Shown: positions 33,860 to 44,642 of the stretch, piece by piece | Numbering within the stretch: the first letter of the stretch is position 1 | How the letters are laid out: each line of letters starts with the position of its first letter | DNA from: Desmodus rotundus | Taxonomy: Eukaryota; Chordata; Mammalia; Chiroptera; Phyllostomidae | Length of the DNA stretch: 64,000 nucleotides | Assembly: GCF_022682495.2 (NCBI RefSeq) | Contig: NC_071393.1 | Span: forward strand, 99,127,010 to 99,191,009 | Direction of reading: 5' to 3' | Notes under the pieces: generated by a model | The model's input: the letters and a program-made list of their open reading frames with translations, nothing else | What the model was told of the DNA's origin: nothing | Database searches by the model: none | Position numbers and translations under genes: made by a program

Positions 33860-34275
33860 GAGGCTTTAGTCCTTGTTAAAATGTAAATGCCTGTGCTTGA
33901 GATACCACGTTAAGGCAGTATTTGTCACAATGTCACCCTTTTTTAAAATTGAGTTTATTAGGGTGACATTGGTTAATAAAAATTATATGGGTTTCAAAGG
34001 TACAATTCTATAGTACATCATCTGTATATTGTATTGTGTGTTCACCACCCCAAGTCAAGTCTCCTACCATCACCGTTTATTTCCCCTTTACCCTTTCCCA
34101 CCTCTCCTCACCCCCCTTTCCCTCTGGTAATCACCCTATTGCTGTCTGTGTATAATCACAATGTCTCCTAAAACCACTTCCATAAAAATTATCTGGCATG
34201 CTTGTTAAAATGCTGATCATGGTTCACATCTCAAACTTCCTGATACAAATCTTGGGGTGGAAGAAGGAATGATTT
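33860..34275. mobile_element. MER5A-type hAT element split by an L1
   Basis: Right part 34160-34275 ('ATTATCTGGCATGCTTGTTA', 'CATCTCAAACTTCCTGATAC', 'TCTTGGGGTGGAAG') fits MER5A; the left part 33870-33937 is a weaker match. The L1 at 33938-34152 lies between them with its own target duplication. Confidence 0.6.
33938..34152 (-). mobile_element. Truncated L1 3' UTR with target duplication, minus strand
   Basis: 'TTTTTTAAAATTGAGTTTAT', 'TAGGGTGACATTGGTTAATA', 'GGTTTCAAAGGTACAATTCT' and 'CATCTGTATATTGTATTGTG' are a bat or laurasiatherian L1 3' UTR in complement. Flanks: TCACAATGTCACC (about 33926-33938) and TCACAATGTCTCC (about 34156-34168), 12 of 13, so this is a separate late insertion. Confidence 0.82.
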
Positions 34276-34712
34276 TTACTACATGTTCCCATGGAGAATC
34301 GTGTTGTTAAGTCGTCTGCCTTTTATGCTTTTGTACACATTAGTTTCAGATCCTTTTCTGAAACAAGTTTTCATAGCAAAAAAGCTTAGGACTATTTGAT
34401 ATCTGGAGGAAAAAGTCTTCCTGATGTTGACATAAAAAAAAAGGCTTTTTCTCTGTAAGGAATCCAGCGTTCACTGATTCTATTCTCCTGACCATGCAGT
34501 GCGGGTACTGCCAACCGTTCTCACCATTAGTTAGAGGTTATTTAATATCAAAACCAGTGCTTAACTTGTTTCACTGAATTTTCTCGAGACCATCCAAGGA
34601 AATGTAGAGAATCATTTTTCAGTCATATTCATAGAGAAACCATGGAGTATCAGAAAGGTTAAATAGCTTCTCCTTCTAGAAAGAGGGAACAATACCTTTA
34701 AACTTTCTTATG
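34276..34712. other. Unassigned DNA
   Basis: No repeat or exon recognised; A10-type run at 34434-34443. Confidence 0.5.
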
Positions 34713-34714
34713 AA

Positions 34715-34830
34715 AATATGTTTGAATATAACTCCAATTATTCTCTTAGGATAAATTCTTTGAAATGGATATACTAGGTCAAAGGTATGCATTTTTTAAG
34801 ACTTCCATTCCCTATAAAAATACCTTTATT
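34715..34830 (-). mobile_element. Old L1 3' UTR fragment, minus strand
   Basis: 'CTTAGGATAAATTCTTTGAA' then 'ATACTAGGTCAAAGGTATGC' is L1ME-like in complement. Confidence 0.65.
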
Positions 34831-34929
34831 GTACTGATTATTAAGAAAAAATTTGAATTATCTCAAACCTGCCATCCAGTGAAAACCATGGTTAAACATG
34901 TTCATATGTTGTATATATTGTTAGATTTT

Positions 34930-35127
34930 AAAAATATTTCATATATTTATTTTTAGAGAGAGGGGAGGGGATTGAGAAAGAGAGGGAGAGAAATATCAAT
35001 GTGTGGTTGCCTTTCATGCGCCCCCTACTGGAGACCTGGCCTGCAACCCAGGCATGTGCCATAACTGGGAATCAAACTTTGGTTTGCAGCTTGCGCTCAA
35101 TTCACTGAGCTACACTGCCCAGCGCTC
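34930..35127 (-). mobile_element. VES SINE, minus strand, carrying a CTCF-like motif
   Basis: In complement: head GCGCTGGGCAGTGTAGCTCA, box B-like GTTTGATTCCC, body CCTGGGTTGCAGGCC, tail with AAATA units. A perfect 12-bp duplication TTGTTAGATTTT flanks it (34918-34929, 35128-35139). The sense strand of the SINE contains CCAGTAGGGGGCGC. Confidence 0.93.
35018..35031 (-). promoter_or_regulatory. CTCF-like motif inside a SINE
   Basis: On the minus strand CCAGTAGGGGGCGC, a full match to the CTCF core consensus. It lies in the body of the VES SINE and points toward the plus-strand motif at 2134. Binding is inferred from the motif only. Confidence 0.6.
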
Positions 35128-35249
35128 TTGTTAGATTTTTTTTTAATGCATACAAATATTTTATCTCTCAAAAACAGAATAATCCTATTGTTATTTAATT
35201 TTTCATCAACATTATATTCTTTTCTCATGTCTGTAAATGTGAATTTTGG

Positions 35250-36035
35250 AAAAGTGCACATAGGTGTCATACAGAATGTGCTTAGCATCTAGCAGAATAC
35301 TATCAGGTTCTTCACTTGTTCATTCAATAAATATTTATCATCTAGCTTGCCACGCCTGTAACCCCTCCTCGGTAGTCAATTGTTGTCTTTCTTGAAAGGT
35401 CAGCCATTAGAAACCTATGTGTCTTTTTTATACTACTTGTTCTCTCCTCTCCTCAGTCTTTGCCTATTAGGTGAGGGTACCTAGAGGCCCCAAACAATCC
35501 ACAGGCCAGCCAAGGACCTAAGCTTTGGTCTCATAGACAAAGGATGAACTAGCCAATGAGATTCCATTTCTTAAGAATTTAAATTCAGAAATACTCAAGG
35601 AAGAGGCAGTAATAGGAGCAGAATTGAAAAGTCATCTTGTAGTGCAGGAATGGAGGGGTTATAAGGAACCGAGTTTAGTGCACATTCACAAAAAAGCAAA
35701 AACTGTGAGGTGAGGACCAGAACTGGAGAGGGAGGAAGCCAGTTGGTGGAGCGCAGCTGGGTCGGTTCATGCTGGAGCACGAGGACAAACTCCACACTCT
35801 GTCTCCTGGTCCCCACTGTACAGTTCCACCCCCCAATTCACCCACTCATAGATTGGTAGTTTGAGTGAGCATCTGATCCCTGAAGCCTAAACACTGTAAA
35901 TGACACAAATGGTTTTGATCATTTAGACACAAGCATTACTTAAACAAGTGGATTTTTAGTTTCAGATTTAGGTTTTAGGTTTTAGGTTTATAGTTGTTTT
36001 TCACATGTGTGTATAAATTTTTGGTATAAATATAT
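35250..36035. other. Unassigned DNA with a short telomere-like run
   Basis: 35967-35990 holds three to four TTTAGGT units. The rest is not recognised. Confidence 0.5.
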
Positions 36036-36039
36036 TTCT

Positions 36040-36550
36040 TGCTTCTAATTTGAGTGCACTGTGATTAGGAAGTGTGACCTGTATTCCATATTCCATATTC
36101 CAAAAGCTCCCACTTGTTGGAGTGTGAGGTTTTCGCAGTGGCTGAGAATAGTGTATATTTCTGCATATGCCAAAAGACTGTACATTCTCAATTTGAAGGT
36201 ACAACATTTTAAATTAACTTTATTAAATATGTTATTTAAATACTCTCTATATTTTTGGTTTTCTAGTCTTCCAGTAACTAAAAAGGTGTCTGTTAAATAA
36301 AGTCTTTACTACTGTACTGTTTCTGACAATCTTTTTTCTTATACTTTCTATAACTTGACATATTTTATTTCCTTAAATGCTTTTTCTATTTAATGTCAAT
36401 TGCCTTGAAAATTTTGTCTGGTGTTAATCTAATGGCCACCTTTCTTTCTTTTTTATGTGTATTTTTTGATATATCTTCAGCCATCCTTGTTTTTTTGACT
36501 TTTCTGTATCAGGTTTTTTTAAGTGCCTCTTATCAAAAGTATAGAGATTT
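36040..36550 (-). mobile_element. Old L1 ORF2 fragment, minus strand
   Basis: 'GTGCACTGTGATTAGGAAGT', 'GTGTATATTTCTGCATATGC', 'TTGTCTGGTGTTAATCTAAT' and 'GGCCACCTTTCTTTCTTTTT' correspond in complement to an internal part of L1 ORF2, heavily mutated. Confidence 0.65.
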
Positions 36551-38050
36551 CGTTTGGACCTACTCAAGAGTCTGTTCAATTAATAGCATAAGTTCAGACA
36601 CTGCCCAGCCATCTCTAAGTCCATTTTGTTCTCCTTCTGGGCCCAGGGTTTCCCTCGTTGTCAGCCGTGGCTGTGTGACTGGGTTGTGCGTAACAGAATG
36701 TGGTGAAAGTGAAGTGTGTTCACTTCTCAGGCATGATTGCTTTGCACTTTATGGTTTGCATGGCAATGCCTAAGGCAGCCTTGTAAACCACAATGGCAGA
36801 GCCTAACAGCATGGCGCGGAGTGCGTCTACTGCCAATTAGATGATGTATGAGAAAGCAATAAACTTCTATTATGAAGAGCCACTCAACTGCTAATGCCAC
36901 AGGAGCCGGTGTGAACTAATGCAAGAAATGGTAAGGAAAGTGAGTGTTACCATAACAAAACACTAAAATATGGAGTACTGTCTTCCTAGTTGGAGAGTGA
37001 TGCAGGAAGACTAAGGGATGGAGACCCATGATTTGCAAAGGCAAAACGTTTGAAACTTTTTGTCAGTGGTAACTTGTAAGATAGGTAAAATGCCTAATGG
37101 GCCGAGAGTTGCATGGGGAGAAATTGAATAAAAGAATGTTAGTGCTGTATACTGGTTTACAGTGGCTATGTTTTACAAGATTTTAGGGGCAAGAGCTCAA
37201 GCAAGAACTGCTTGGCTCAAAAGCAGAAAAGAAAGAAAATAGAGTCCAGCAATTTGGGTCTTTTCTTAGAAAAAAACTGACTGCCTCTAGAGCTCACAGG
37301 GTAGGAAACTAGGTTGAAAGAACTTTTTGAGGAGTTAAAGCCCTTCAAGACTTGGTCCTAGAGCGAAGAACTCATTAAAGGTGTTATATTCTCTCCAGGC
37401 CTCTCCAAATAGCCACCATTAAATTGAGAAAGAGTGGAAAGGAGTTGAGTGAGAAAAATAAATGAATTAGGCTTGAGAGTTATGTCTAGGAAAGAAACTT
37501 GGGTGTGGTTACTGACAAAGAGCTTCCTGGAAGCAAATAAATTAGGAGCTATTAAGGGCTTGGAGAGAATTGTGTAGCCAAACAACCATAAGAACCTGGA
37601 TGTCTTTAGAAATCTCCTCTCCGATTGTAAACTAGAGTGGTTGGTGGATGGAGGTGACACATGATATAGCGGCCAAACGCTGCTTTATAGTGGCCAGGGT
37701 AGTCAGTCCCTGTCGGACACTTTCCAGACAGTTTCTGCTCTGTGTTTCATAAAGCTGCTGTACAAGAGGCCAAGTTCTGAACATTGTTTGCTCTTCTACT
37801 CAGCCTCCTGCCCAGCTTCCTGCTCAGCCTCCTGCCCTGCCTCTTGCCTACATTTCAGGAAGAGTCTCACAGCACTGGGGAGGTGGCCCAGGCCTGCGGG
37901 CTTTCTCTTTGCTCTGGCTGCACTTGGGCCCAGCTGTCCATGTGGCTTCTGTAGAATGCTGCTGATCTGCATCAGGAAAGAGGTTTCGAGGGAGACTTAG
38001 GAGTGTTACAAGGTTCTCTGAGGCTCCCTTTGCTTTTTCTTTTCCTCTTC
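36551..38050. other. Mostly unassigned DNA with a CT-rich minisatellite
   Basis: No repeat family or exon recognised. 37797-37850 is a run of CAGCCTCCTGCC / CAGCTTCCTGCT-type units of 10-12 bp, listed separately. Confidence 0.45.
37797..37850 (+). repeat. Short minisatellite (CAGCCTCCTGCC-type units)
   Basis: About five diverged units of 10-12 bp; this produces the SASCPASC repeat in the plus-strand frame at 37788-38000, which is not a gene. Confidence 0.85.
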
Positions 38051-38054
38051 TTCC

Positions 38055-38560
38055 CAAAACAAATTTTAACAGTTTTATTGAGATCTAAGTCATACACCAT
38101 ACAATTCACCCATTTAAAGTATACAATTCAATGATTTTTAGTATATACACAAATATGTGCAACTGTCACCACCACCAATTTAGGACATTGTTATCATCTC
38201 AAAAAGAAACAAGTACTCTTTAGCTATTATCCCATACTGCCCCTTCCCTGTTCCCCAACTTCTAAGCTAGCACTAACCTACCTTCTGTCTCTAGATTTTC
38301 CTATCCTGGGCTTTCATATGAAAGTAATCATATAGTATGTGGCTTATTTCACTTAGCATCATGTTTTAGGGTTCACTCATGCATAGTATATATCAATACT
38401 TCATTCCTTTTTATAGACAAATAATATTCCATCATATGACTATACCACTTTTTGTCTATCCATTTGTTAACTGATGGGTATTTGGGTTATTTCCACTTTT
38501 TAGCTATCATGAATAATTCTGCTATGAACGTTAAGGTAAAAATTCCCTTTGCTTATTTCT
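38055..38560 (-). mobile_element. L1 3' end, minus strand
   Basis: 'CAGTTTTATTGAGATCTAAG', 'CATACAATTCACCCATTTAA', 'AAGTATACAATTCAATGATT', 'TTATTTCACTTAGCATCATG' and 'TGAATAATTCTGCTATGAAC' are the complement of an L1M 3' UTR and ORF2 end. Confidence 0.88.
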
Positions 38561-39495
38561 CTCAAAATCCTATTCTTTTCAAGAAGGAAGGTTCCAAGTT
38601 ACCACCTAGGGCCTTTCTTTCATTCGCCTCCATCTGCGGTCCATCAGGAATTCCTTGAAGTTCTGGCATGCTAATGGACTGATGGTGGTCTTTCCTGGTT
38701 TCCAGAGCTCATGTGGGTTTTCCCTATTTTAATATCCTTTTGATAATTTTTTGTCATGATCTGAAGGAAAAGATTTTGCTGGCTTTGCTCTAAGTGCCTA
38801 TATTACTAAAGTCTATTTTTATATCCCTAACAAGCGGATATTGAGTATAAGTTAATTGCTTTTTTTTTTAATGACCCAAGTTCATCATCATAAACCTGAA
38901 TTATTCACTGAATTAATTCAGGGTATACCAATATGCATAATTTTGTTTGTTATTTTATGCAAATGGCCTTAGAAAACTAATTTTCCCCTTATCATTAGCA
39001 GCAGCAGCAGCAGTAATGATTTATTGACCACTCAGTATGCAGTGAGCCAAGGATGGCAAATGGTCTTCAAAGAATGATATTTATATGTTTTAAATCTTCT
39101 GTGCTATAATTAGGAAAAATTAAACCAATATAATCTATTGAAAAATTTTAAATAAAAATGTACAGAGAAAAAGGAGTAATGACAAATTCCATGACGTGCC
39201 TTCACATGGTAAAGTGAGAGAGGACAACAGGGAGGAACTACTCATAGTTTTCTGGGAAGAATTATCCAAGGAGAATTGACCATTTAACCATTAATAGCAA
39301 TAAAATTGATTAGTAAGATTTTTAAAAAATGTTTTCAATCTGAGTCTTTTCATTTAATAGTTGGGCAATACTTCAATAATTAAATGAAATCAAGCAGGCA
39401 ATCCGTCTTCAATTAGTTTCGCATTTCTGGAGAAGAGATTTTCTCAGTGCTGAATTAGGTAGATTCTGTGCTCCGGGTCTCCACAGTACAGGTGG
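38561..39495. other. Unassigned AT-rich DNA, possible conserved core
   Basis: Contains a (CAG)5 run at 38998-39013. 39250-39460 is repeat-free and carries many TTAAT/ATTA words (homeodomain-type). No exon. Confidence 0.4.
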
Positions 39496-39499
39496 TAGC

Positions 39500-39858
39500 C
39501 ATTAGTGCTGCTCGCGGACATTTCCGTCTAGGGACATGGTGGGGTTGTATTTCACTGCACTTTTGAAAGTTAGGTGTAGCCACATGATTTGCCCTGACCA
39601 ATGAGATGTAAGAAGATGTGATGTGTGTCACTTCCAGGAAGAAGCTTTAAGAGTCAGCACACAATTCCCACAGTTCCCTTCCCACCACTGTGGGGGAACA
39701 TGGAAGGCCCTGTTGAGATAAAGCCTTTGTCAGCCTGGCTCCCTGGGTGAGTATGCTAACCCACTTCAGACCTGCAGTATGAGTGAGTGAGCTAGAAACC
39801 TTTGCTGTGTCAGGCCACTGAGACTCTGGAATTTAGCTCATTCTGACTGATTCAGCAT
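39500..39858 (+). mobile_element. MLT1-type LTR, plus strand
   Basis: 'GTGTAGCCACATGATTTGCC', 'CTGACCAATGAGATGTAAGA', 'GTGTGTCACTTCCAGGAAGA' and 'GTGTCAGGCCACTGAGACTC' follow an MLT1 LTR 5' to 3'. No internal region attached. Confidence 0.78.
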
Positions 39859-39859
39859 A

Positions 39860-40430
39860 TGAGTCTTAGGATATTGTCACTTTATAACATCAAGATAAAC
39901 CAGTCCTTTTTAGGAGTCTTCTCCTCCCCCATGCCCCCACAAACCTCTAAGCTTCTAGTTCTCCCTGTGGAGTCTCACCAGCTATTTCCTTATTTAGATG
40001 CACAACAGCTGTTGCCCTGTGAAGGCGTCATATGCTGTAGCCCTCCTGGCCTGGAAAGTCCACCTGACATGGAGGGGGTTTCTTCTTGCCTCTGGCGCAG
40101 TTCTTGCGTGTGGACCACGAGTCTTGCCTCTTTTGGTCTGCAGTGTTACTAGGACCAGAAGCGTTTGCCCTGGAACAAGAACTGAGCTCCTGAGATGGCC
40201 ACCCTCTTCTCTTTTCACTTCAGAGAAACTTCTCATCTTCTCTTCCTCACCCTTTAGTGTACACCCCTCCCAGATGGTTAAACTCCCTGCCCCAGACTCT
40301 TCTGGACAAGATCTTCTCCTGTTGCATTTCAGGTCTCTTTTGTAGGTTCTGTGCTTTGTCACCACCAACTCAGTGAACCAGAGAAAGATTCTGGGCAAAC
40401 CATTTCTTCGGTTTCAGAAATAGCGGTGGC
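39860..40430. other. Unassigned, open on both strands
   Basis: A 115-codon plus frame (39998-40345) and a 134-codon minus frame (39994-40398) overlap almost completely. Neither shows a domain; one at most could be real and I support neither. Confidence 0.45.
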
Positions 40431-40480
40431 AGGGTGGGGAGTGGGTGGGGAGTGGGTGGGGGTGGGTGGGGGTGGGTGGT
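40431..40480 (+). repeat. G-rich tandem, G-quadruplex-prone
   Basis: Repeated GGGTGGGGAGT and GGGTGGGGGT units give at least eight G-tracts of three or more within 50 bases, separated by one to three bases. Confidence 0.92.
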
Positions 40481-40677
40481 GCATGCTTCACTAATTTCAC
40501 CTGTTTATCTAACTTCTTTGTCTTCTCTTTTTGTTCTACTAGCTACTTCTAGGGTTTGGTGATAACATTGTTTACATCTGGAGAACTGGGCTGTTACTCT
40601 ATGTAAAAAAAAAAATGTATGTAGCACTTTTCTGTGGTTTGATATAGGAAAATTTAAAAAGTAAAATAATAATTTTT

Positions 40678-40925
40678 TTTTTATTGTTATGCAATTACAG
40701 TTGTATGCCTTTTCTCCCCATCCCTCTACCCCACCCCAGGTGAACCCACCTCCCTCCCCCCTCTCCACCCTCCCCCTTGGTTTTGTCCATGTGTCCTTTA
40801 TAGTAGTTCCTGTAATACCCTCTTCCCACTATCCCCGCCCCCACCCCCCACCCCCGCCCTGGCTATTGTTAGATTGTTCTTAACTTCAATGTCTCTGGTT
40901 ATATTTTGTTTGCTTTTTTCTTCTA
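40678..40925 (-). mobile_element. Truncated bat-type L1 with perfect target duplication, minus strand
   Basis: In complement this is the G-rich L1 3' UTR with ACAACTGTAATTGCATAAC near its end, then an A-tail (T-run at 40673-40681 on the plus strand). The 16-bp TAAAATAATAATTTTT occurs at 40662-40677 and 40926-40941 without mismatch, indicating a young insertion. Length about 248 bp, strongly 5'-truncated; no coding sequence. Confidence 0.92.
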
Positions 40926-40941
40926 TAAAATAATAATTTTT

Positions 40942-42538
40942 GAGTACAAAATGCTTAAATGTAGTCAGAGAAAGAATTTGTAGATATGAAATATTATGTG
41001 AATGAAAGAGTATCACATTTCACTATATGTATAAATCACTAAGTTCTATGTCTTACTGTTCAGACAGTTGAAAAATTGGGCAGTAGTTGATTAGGTATGA
41101 ACTGCATAGTGCCAATTTTATTAACAAGATAAACAAACCTCGATGAGGTGTTGAAGGAAAAGATTGCTGCATTCTCTTTCTCATTCTCTGAAATGTGAAA
41201 GAACAATAAAGCTACTGATTAGCTTTCAGGAAAAAAATACGGAAATAGAACATGTTTGCTTCACTGGGTGATAGGATCTGCACTGGGACGAACCTCCCAA
41301 GTCCTCCCTGCGATCCAGACAAACCAAGGACTTAGTGAAACTACTTTCTCCGCTCTCTATAAGAATTGCTATGAACATAGTGAAGGTGGAAACTGGCAAA
41401 ATCAGTCATTTAAGGCAGATCCTTGACTCTTATTGGATGGAAATTACAGGCTGTGCTTCAGGGTCGTCACCTGAAAGGCAGAGGCAGCCACTTCTGTTAG
41501 CCTCCTGTGGATGCCCAAATGTACTCCAGAAAATGGTCTCCATTCTAAGGATACGTGACTTTCGGTGCACCCTCCTCTTCAGGGAGCCCACGGCACCGTG
41601 CTGTTAAACCTCTCATGGCTTTGTTGCCTAAAGCAGTGTTCCAAAGAGGAATTTCTATTTCTCATTGTTACAAATGTAAAAGCTTGCTTGTGTTGCATTG
41701 TTCTTTAGCAACAATCAGGAAGGCTTAGGGGACAAGAATGCGTCTCCAAGAACAGGAAAGAAAAGCAAGAAAAAGCTGCTGTCGTCACACTCCTAGCCCT
41801 TCTGAGCCACTGGTTTAGTTGTAAATTTCTCCAGAACAGTTCCCTTGTCTAGCCCTGTTGTACTCACTCCTGGGAAAACAAAAGGTCCTCATTTTCTGTG
41901 AACACATCATGCACTTTGACTTAGGCAAGACTAGCTTCCACACAAAGCCACTAAAATAGGGAGTTCCAGTTCGTGTTCTTCACCAGAGCCATCTGTGTTG
42001 GCACCAGCCTGGGCAACATCTTCCCTTTGTTTCCTGAGCCTCCTTTGCTCTCACTGGCACCGAGCAGGACTGCCCATGGTCCTATGCAATGAATGCAATT
42101 TTCAATGAACTGGATGTGGCTACCTGATCTCGTTCCCTGCCCATGTCTTGCTCCGTCTCCGCATTTGCCTGTGAAATCCCCGCCTGAACTCCCGTTGGCA
42201 GCTCTCTGTCCTCTACCACCTCGACTCTGTTCCTCAGTTCCCAGGCTCGGCCTGTGACCCCCAAGGGTTCCCAGGACTGACTCTGCACACACCTGAGGGT
42301 TGTTTTGGTCCAGCATCCATGTCTCACACACCTACATATCTTCTAACCTTGCCCCGAGTGAGCCCCGCCCAGCGCACTGCTTCCCTTATTGCTTTCATGC
42401 ATGTGATCCTCTCTTCTGAGCTCGTCTTGTGTTGCCACCAACTGCTTTGCTATCTTCTGGGTGCCCACTGGCCCCTCATCTGCAATACTTCCCAAATTCA
42501 CCTTCCCTTGTCTAACCCCCATGTTCTGTTCCAGCATC
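40942..42538. other. Unassigned DNA
   Basis: No repeat or exon recognised. Frames on both strands near 41951-42331 (126 codons, minus) have no domain. Confidence 0.5.
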
Positions 42539-42539
42539 A

Positions 42540-42852
42540 CCCCTCTTTCAGATCTTCCTCTTTTGAGGGTGCAGTCCCCACCCTAGCCACATTCTGTGCA
42601 TACTCCTCACCCTTCTGGGCTCAGCATAATGTCACCCATACAGAGCATCTACCCCAGACCACCCTCTCAGAGTAGGTCCTCTCTCTCTCTCTCATCACCC
42701 TGTTAAGTTCCATCATAGCACTTAACATCACTTGTGATTATTTATTTTATCTTTTATTTGTCTGTGTTCTGATTTCCTGACTACATTATATGCTCCATAA
42801 GGCAGGACCTAAGTCTCTCTTATTCAGCTCCAAATACATAGCAAGAGCATAA
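42540..42852 (+). mobile_element. L2 3' end
   Basis: 'CATCATAGCACTTAACATCA', 'TTGTGATTATTTATTTTATC', 'TATATGCTCCATAAGGCAGG' and 'TTCAGCTCCAAATACATAGC' are the end of L2 in order. Confidence 0.8.
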
Positions 42853-42869
42853 TGATGCTGTGGTGAGTG

Positions 42870-43335
42870 GATTTTCCTGCCACCCCGTCCCTAAACTTCA
42901 GAGTCACACTGACTTTCTCCTTTCCCTTACTCATCAATTCTAAAATCAAACCTGTTAACTTCCTGTCAAAACCGAGCCCTCATTTCCAGATTATTACAAT
43001 AGTTTCCTACCATAGTGGCCCATTTAGTCTGTTCCTTCTGCTGTGTTTGTTGCTCATTACTGCCTGGTGGCTTTTCTTGAAGTATTTATTATAACTGTTA
43101 CTTTCCATATTCAAAAATCTTCTACTGCGCTTTACTTTAGCCAGGCATTTATGATATACTGAGTTTGTTTTCCATTAGATCCCCTCCCACACCCTCTGTC
43201 TAGTCAAGCTGCATCTCAGCAGCACCATTCATGCCCTGGCAACATTCCTGGACCTATGTGTTTCTGTCACCTGTACCCCCTCCACCTTCCTCTATTTGTC
43301 TATAAGTCCCCACCCCATCCCCCAGCTGGAATTAG
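42870..43335 (+). mobile_element. L2-like fragment, plus strand
   Basis: 'AGATTATTACAATAGTTTCC' followed by CT-rich text and 'CAGCAGCACCATTCATGCCC' resembles the part of L2 upstream of its 3' end; diverged and less certain than the neighbour. Confidence 0.5.
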
Positions 43336-43467
43336 GTGCTGCTCTCTCAGAGTTCTCTGAAGATTCTTGCCTGTGTTCTTTAGTGACACATCACTTTCTA
43401 CCTTGTGCTGCAGTTGTTTAACACATGCTGTTTTCCTTAGTGGATTGCAAATGCCTCAACAAAAAGG

Positions 43468-43469
<2 letters not shown>

Positions 43470-43524
<55 letters not shown>

Positions 43525-43527
43525 TTA
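43470..43527 (+). repeat. (CT)n microsatellite
   Basis: About 58 bp of CT with two small interruptions. Confidence 0.95.
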
Positions 43528-43529
43528 CT

Positions 43530-44303
43530 CAGGGCCCAGAAAATTTGAATTCAACAAATATTTGCTGAGTGAATGCACAAGTGATATATCATCTCTAAGC
43601 CATAAACTACATTAAGTAGGATAAGAGACACCAGGCACTGTGAAGTGTAAGTGCAGAAAAAATGAGTTTCTGTAGCAGAGGACCATTATAGCTCTCCTTT
43701 CAAAGAGGGCTCGACTACTGTGGCGATCTCAACTTAAAGTCCAAGGCTTCCCTATTACTTTCTTTGGGCTTTGAACTGGCAGTTAAGACCTCACTCAGAG
43801 GCTGATGTCAAGGGTGGGACCTGATGCCTCGTTTCATGTCCTCTTTCACTCCACTGTCTTAGCTTGGGGCTGATGGAGCACAATTGCCTGAGACCAAAGT
43901 AACCACAATAAAATTGGATTTGGATTGGAATTAGTCTAATGGGGAGTGGAACAGTGATCAACTTCCCTTTATCTTCCCCTTCCTCTCTCCTCCTGAGACA
44001 TTAGGGTCTAAGTCCTATTCAGATTTAAAAAAACATGACTTTATTTTTAATCAGAAGAGTTAAAATAGTTGGTTTCTGAGACATGGTTTCTCTATTTTTT
44101 TCCATGATTAGCAGGACTTATAGCAGGGTTGAAAATAGGGTTCTCTCACATGCTAGTTCCAATTGGTTGGTAGAGGCTCCCTCGGGTGCCATTCTCTCAA
44201 ATAACTTATCATCTAGTATCCAAATGTCATGATTCATTATTAATGCCTGCCACGGATACAGGAGAAGAGTATGGGGCACATGTTTGTTTGTTTTAATTTG
44301 GTC
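43530..44303. other. Unassigned DNA
   Basis: No repeat or exon recognised. Confidence 0.5.
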
Positions 44304-44307
44304 AACA

Positions 44308-44462
44308 TGTGATTATTGAGCCCTTACTATATGCCAGGACTTTTCTGATCACTGGGGATGTAGGTATAAAAGAGAAAGAAATCTTTCTGCTTCATGTAGC
44401 TCATAGGTTTGTGAGGAAGGCAGGTGATTAACTTAGGCAGGTGTGAAGAGTCCTATGATAGA
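44308..44462 (-). mobile_element. L2 3' end, minus strand
   Basis: 'TTATTGAGCCCTTACTATAT', 'GCCAGGACTTTTCTGATCAC', 'TGGGGATGTAGGTATAAAAG' and 'CTTCATGTAGCTCATAGG' are L2 in complement. Confidence 0.8.
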
Positions 44463-44504
44463 AGTACATAGTTCTTCAGGAGTATATCATTGAAAAGAAA
44501 CCTA

Positions 44505-44642
44505 ACTGTATGAGGTGGTATTATTATTACTATCCCCATTTTACTGATAAAAACGAACTTGTCAAAAAACCCCCCCAAAAAACCGAACTTGTCCAGAGTC
44601 ACCAGCCAGTAAGTAAGTCATAGAATTAGAATTTTTACCCAA
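44505..44642 (-). mobile_element. MIR fragment, minus strand
   Basis: 'TTATTATTACTATCCCCATT', 'TTACTGATAAAAACGAACTT', 'CCAGAGTCACCAGCCAGTAA' is MIR in complement. The word CGAACTTGTC is duplicated around a C7/A6 run at 44567-44583, a local duplication. Confidence 0.72.

Noticed and set aside
37788..38000. Cysteine-rich SASCPASC repeat peptide
   Set aside because: Produced by a short CAGCCTCCTGCC minisatellite.
39994..40398. 134-codon minus-strand frame overlapping a 115-codon plus-strand frame
   Set aside because: Mutually antisense, no domain, no splice context; composition effect.
43367..43615. Open frame with a serine-leucine repeat
   Set aside because: Produced by the (CT)n microsatellite.
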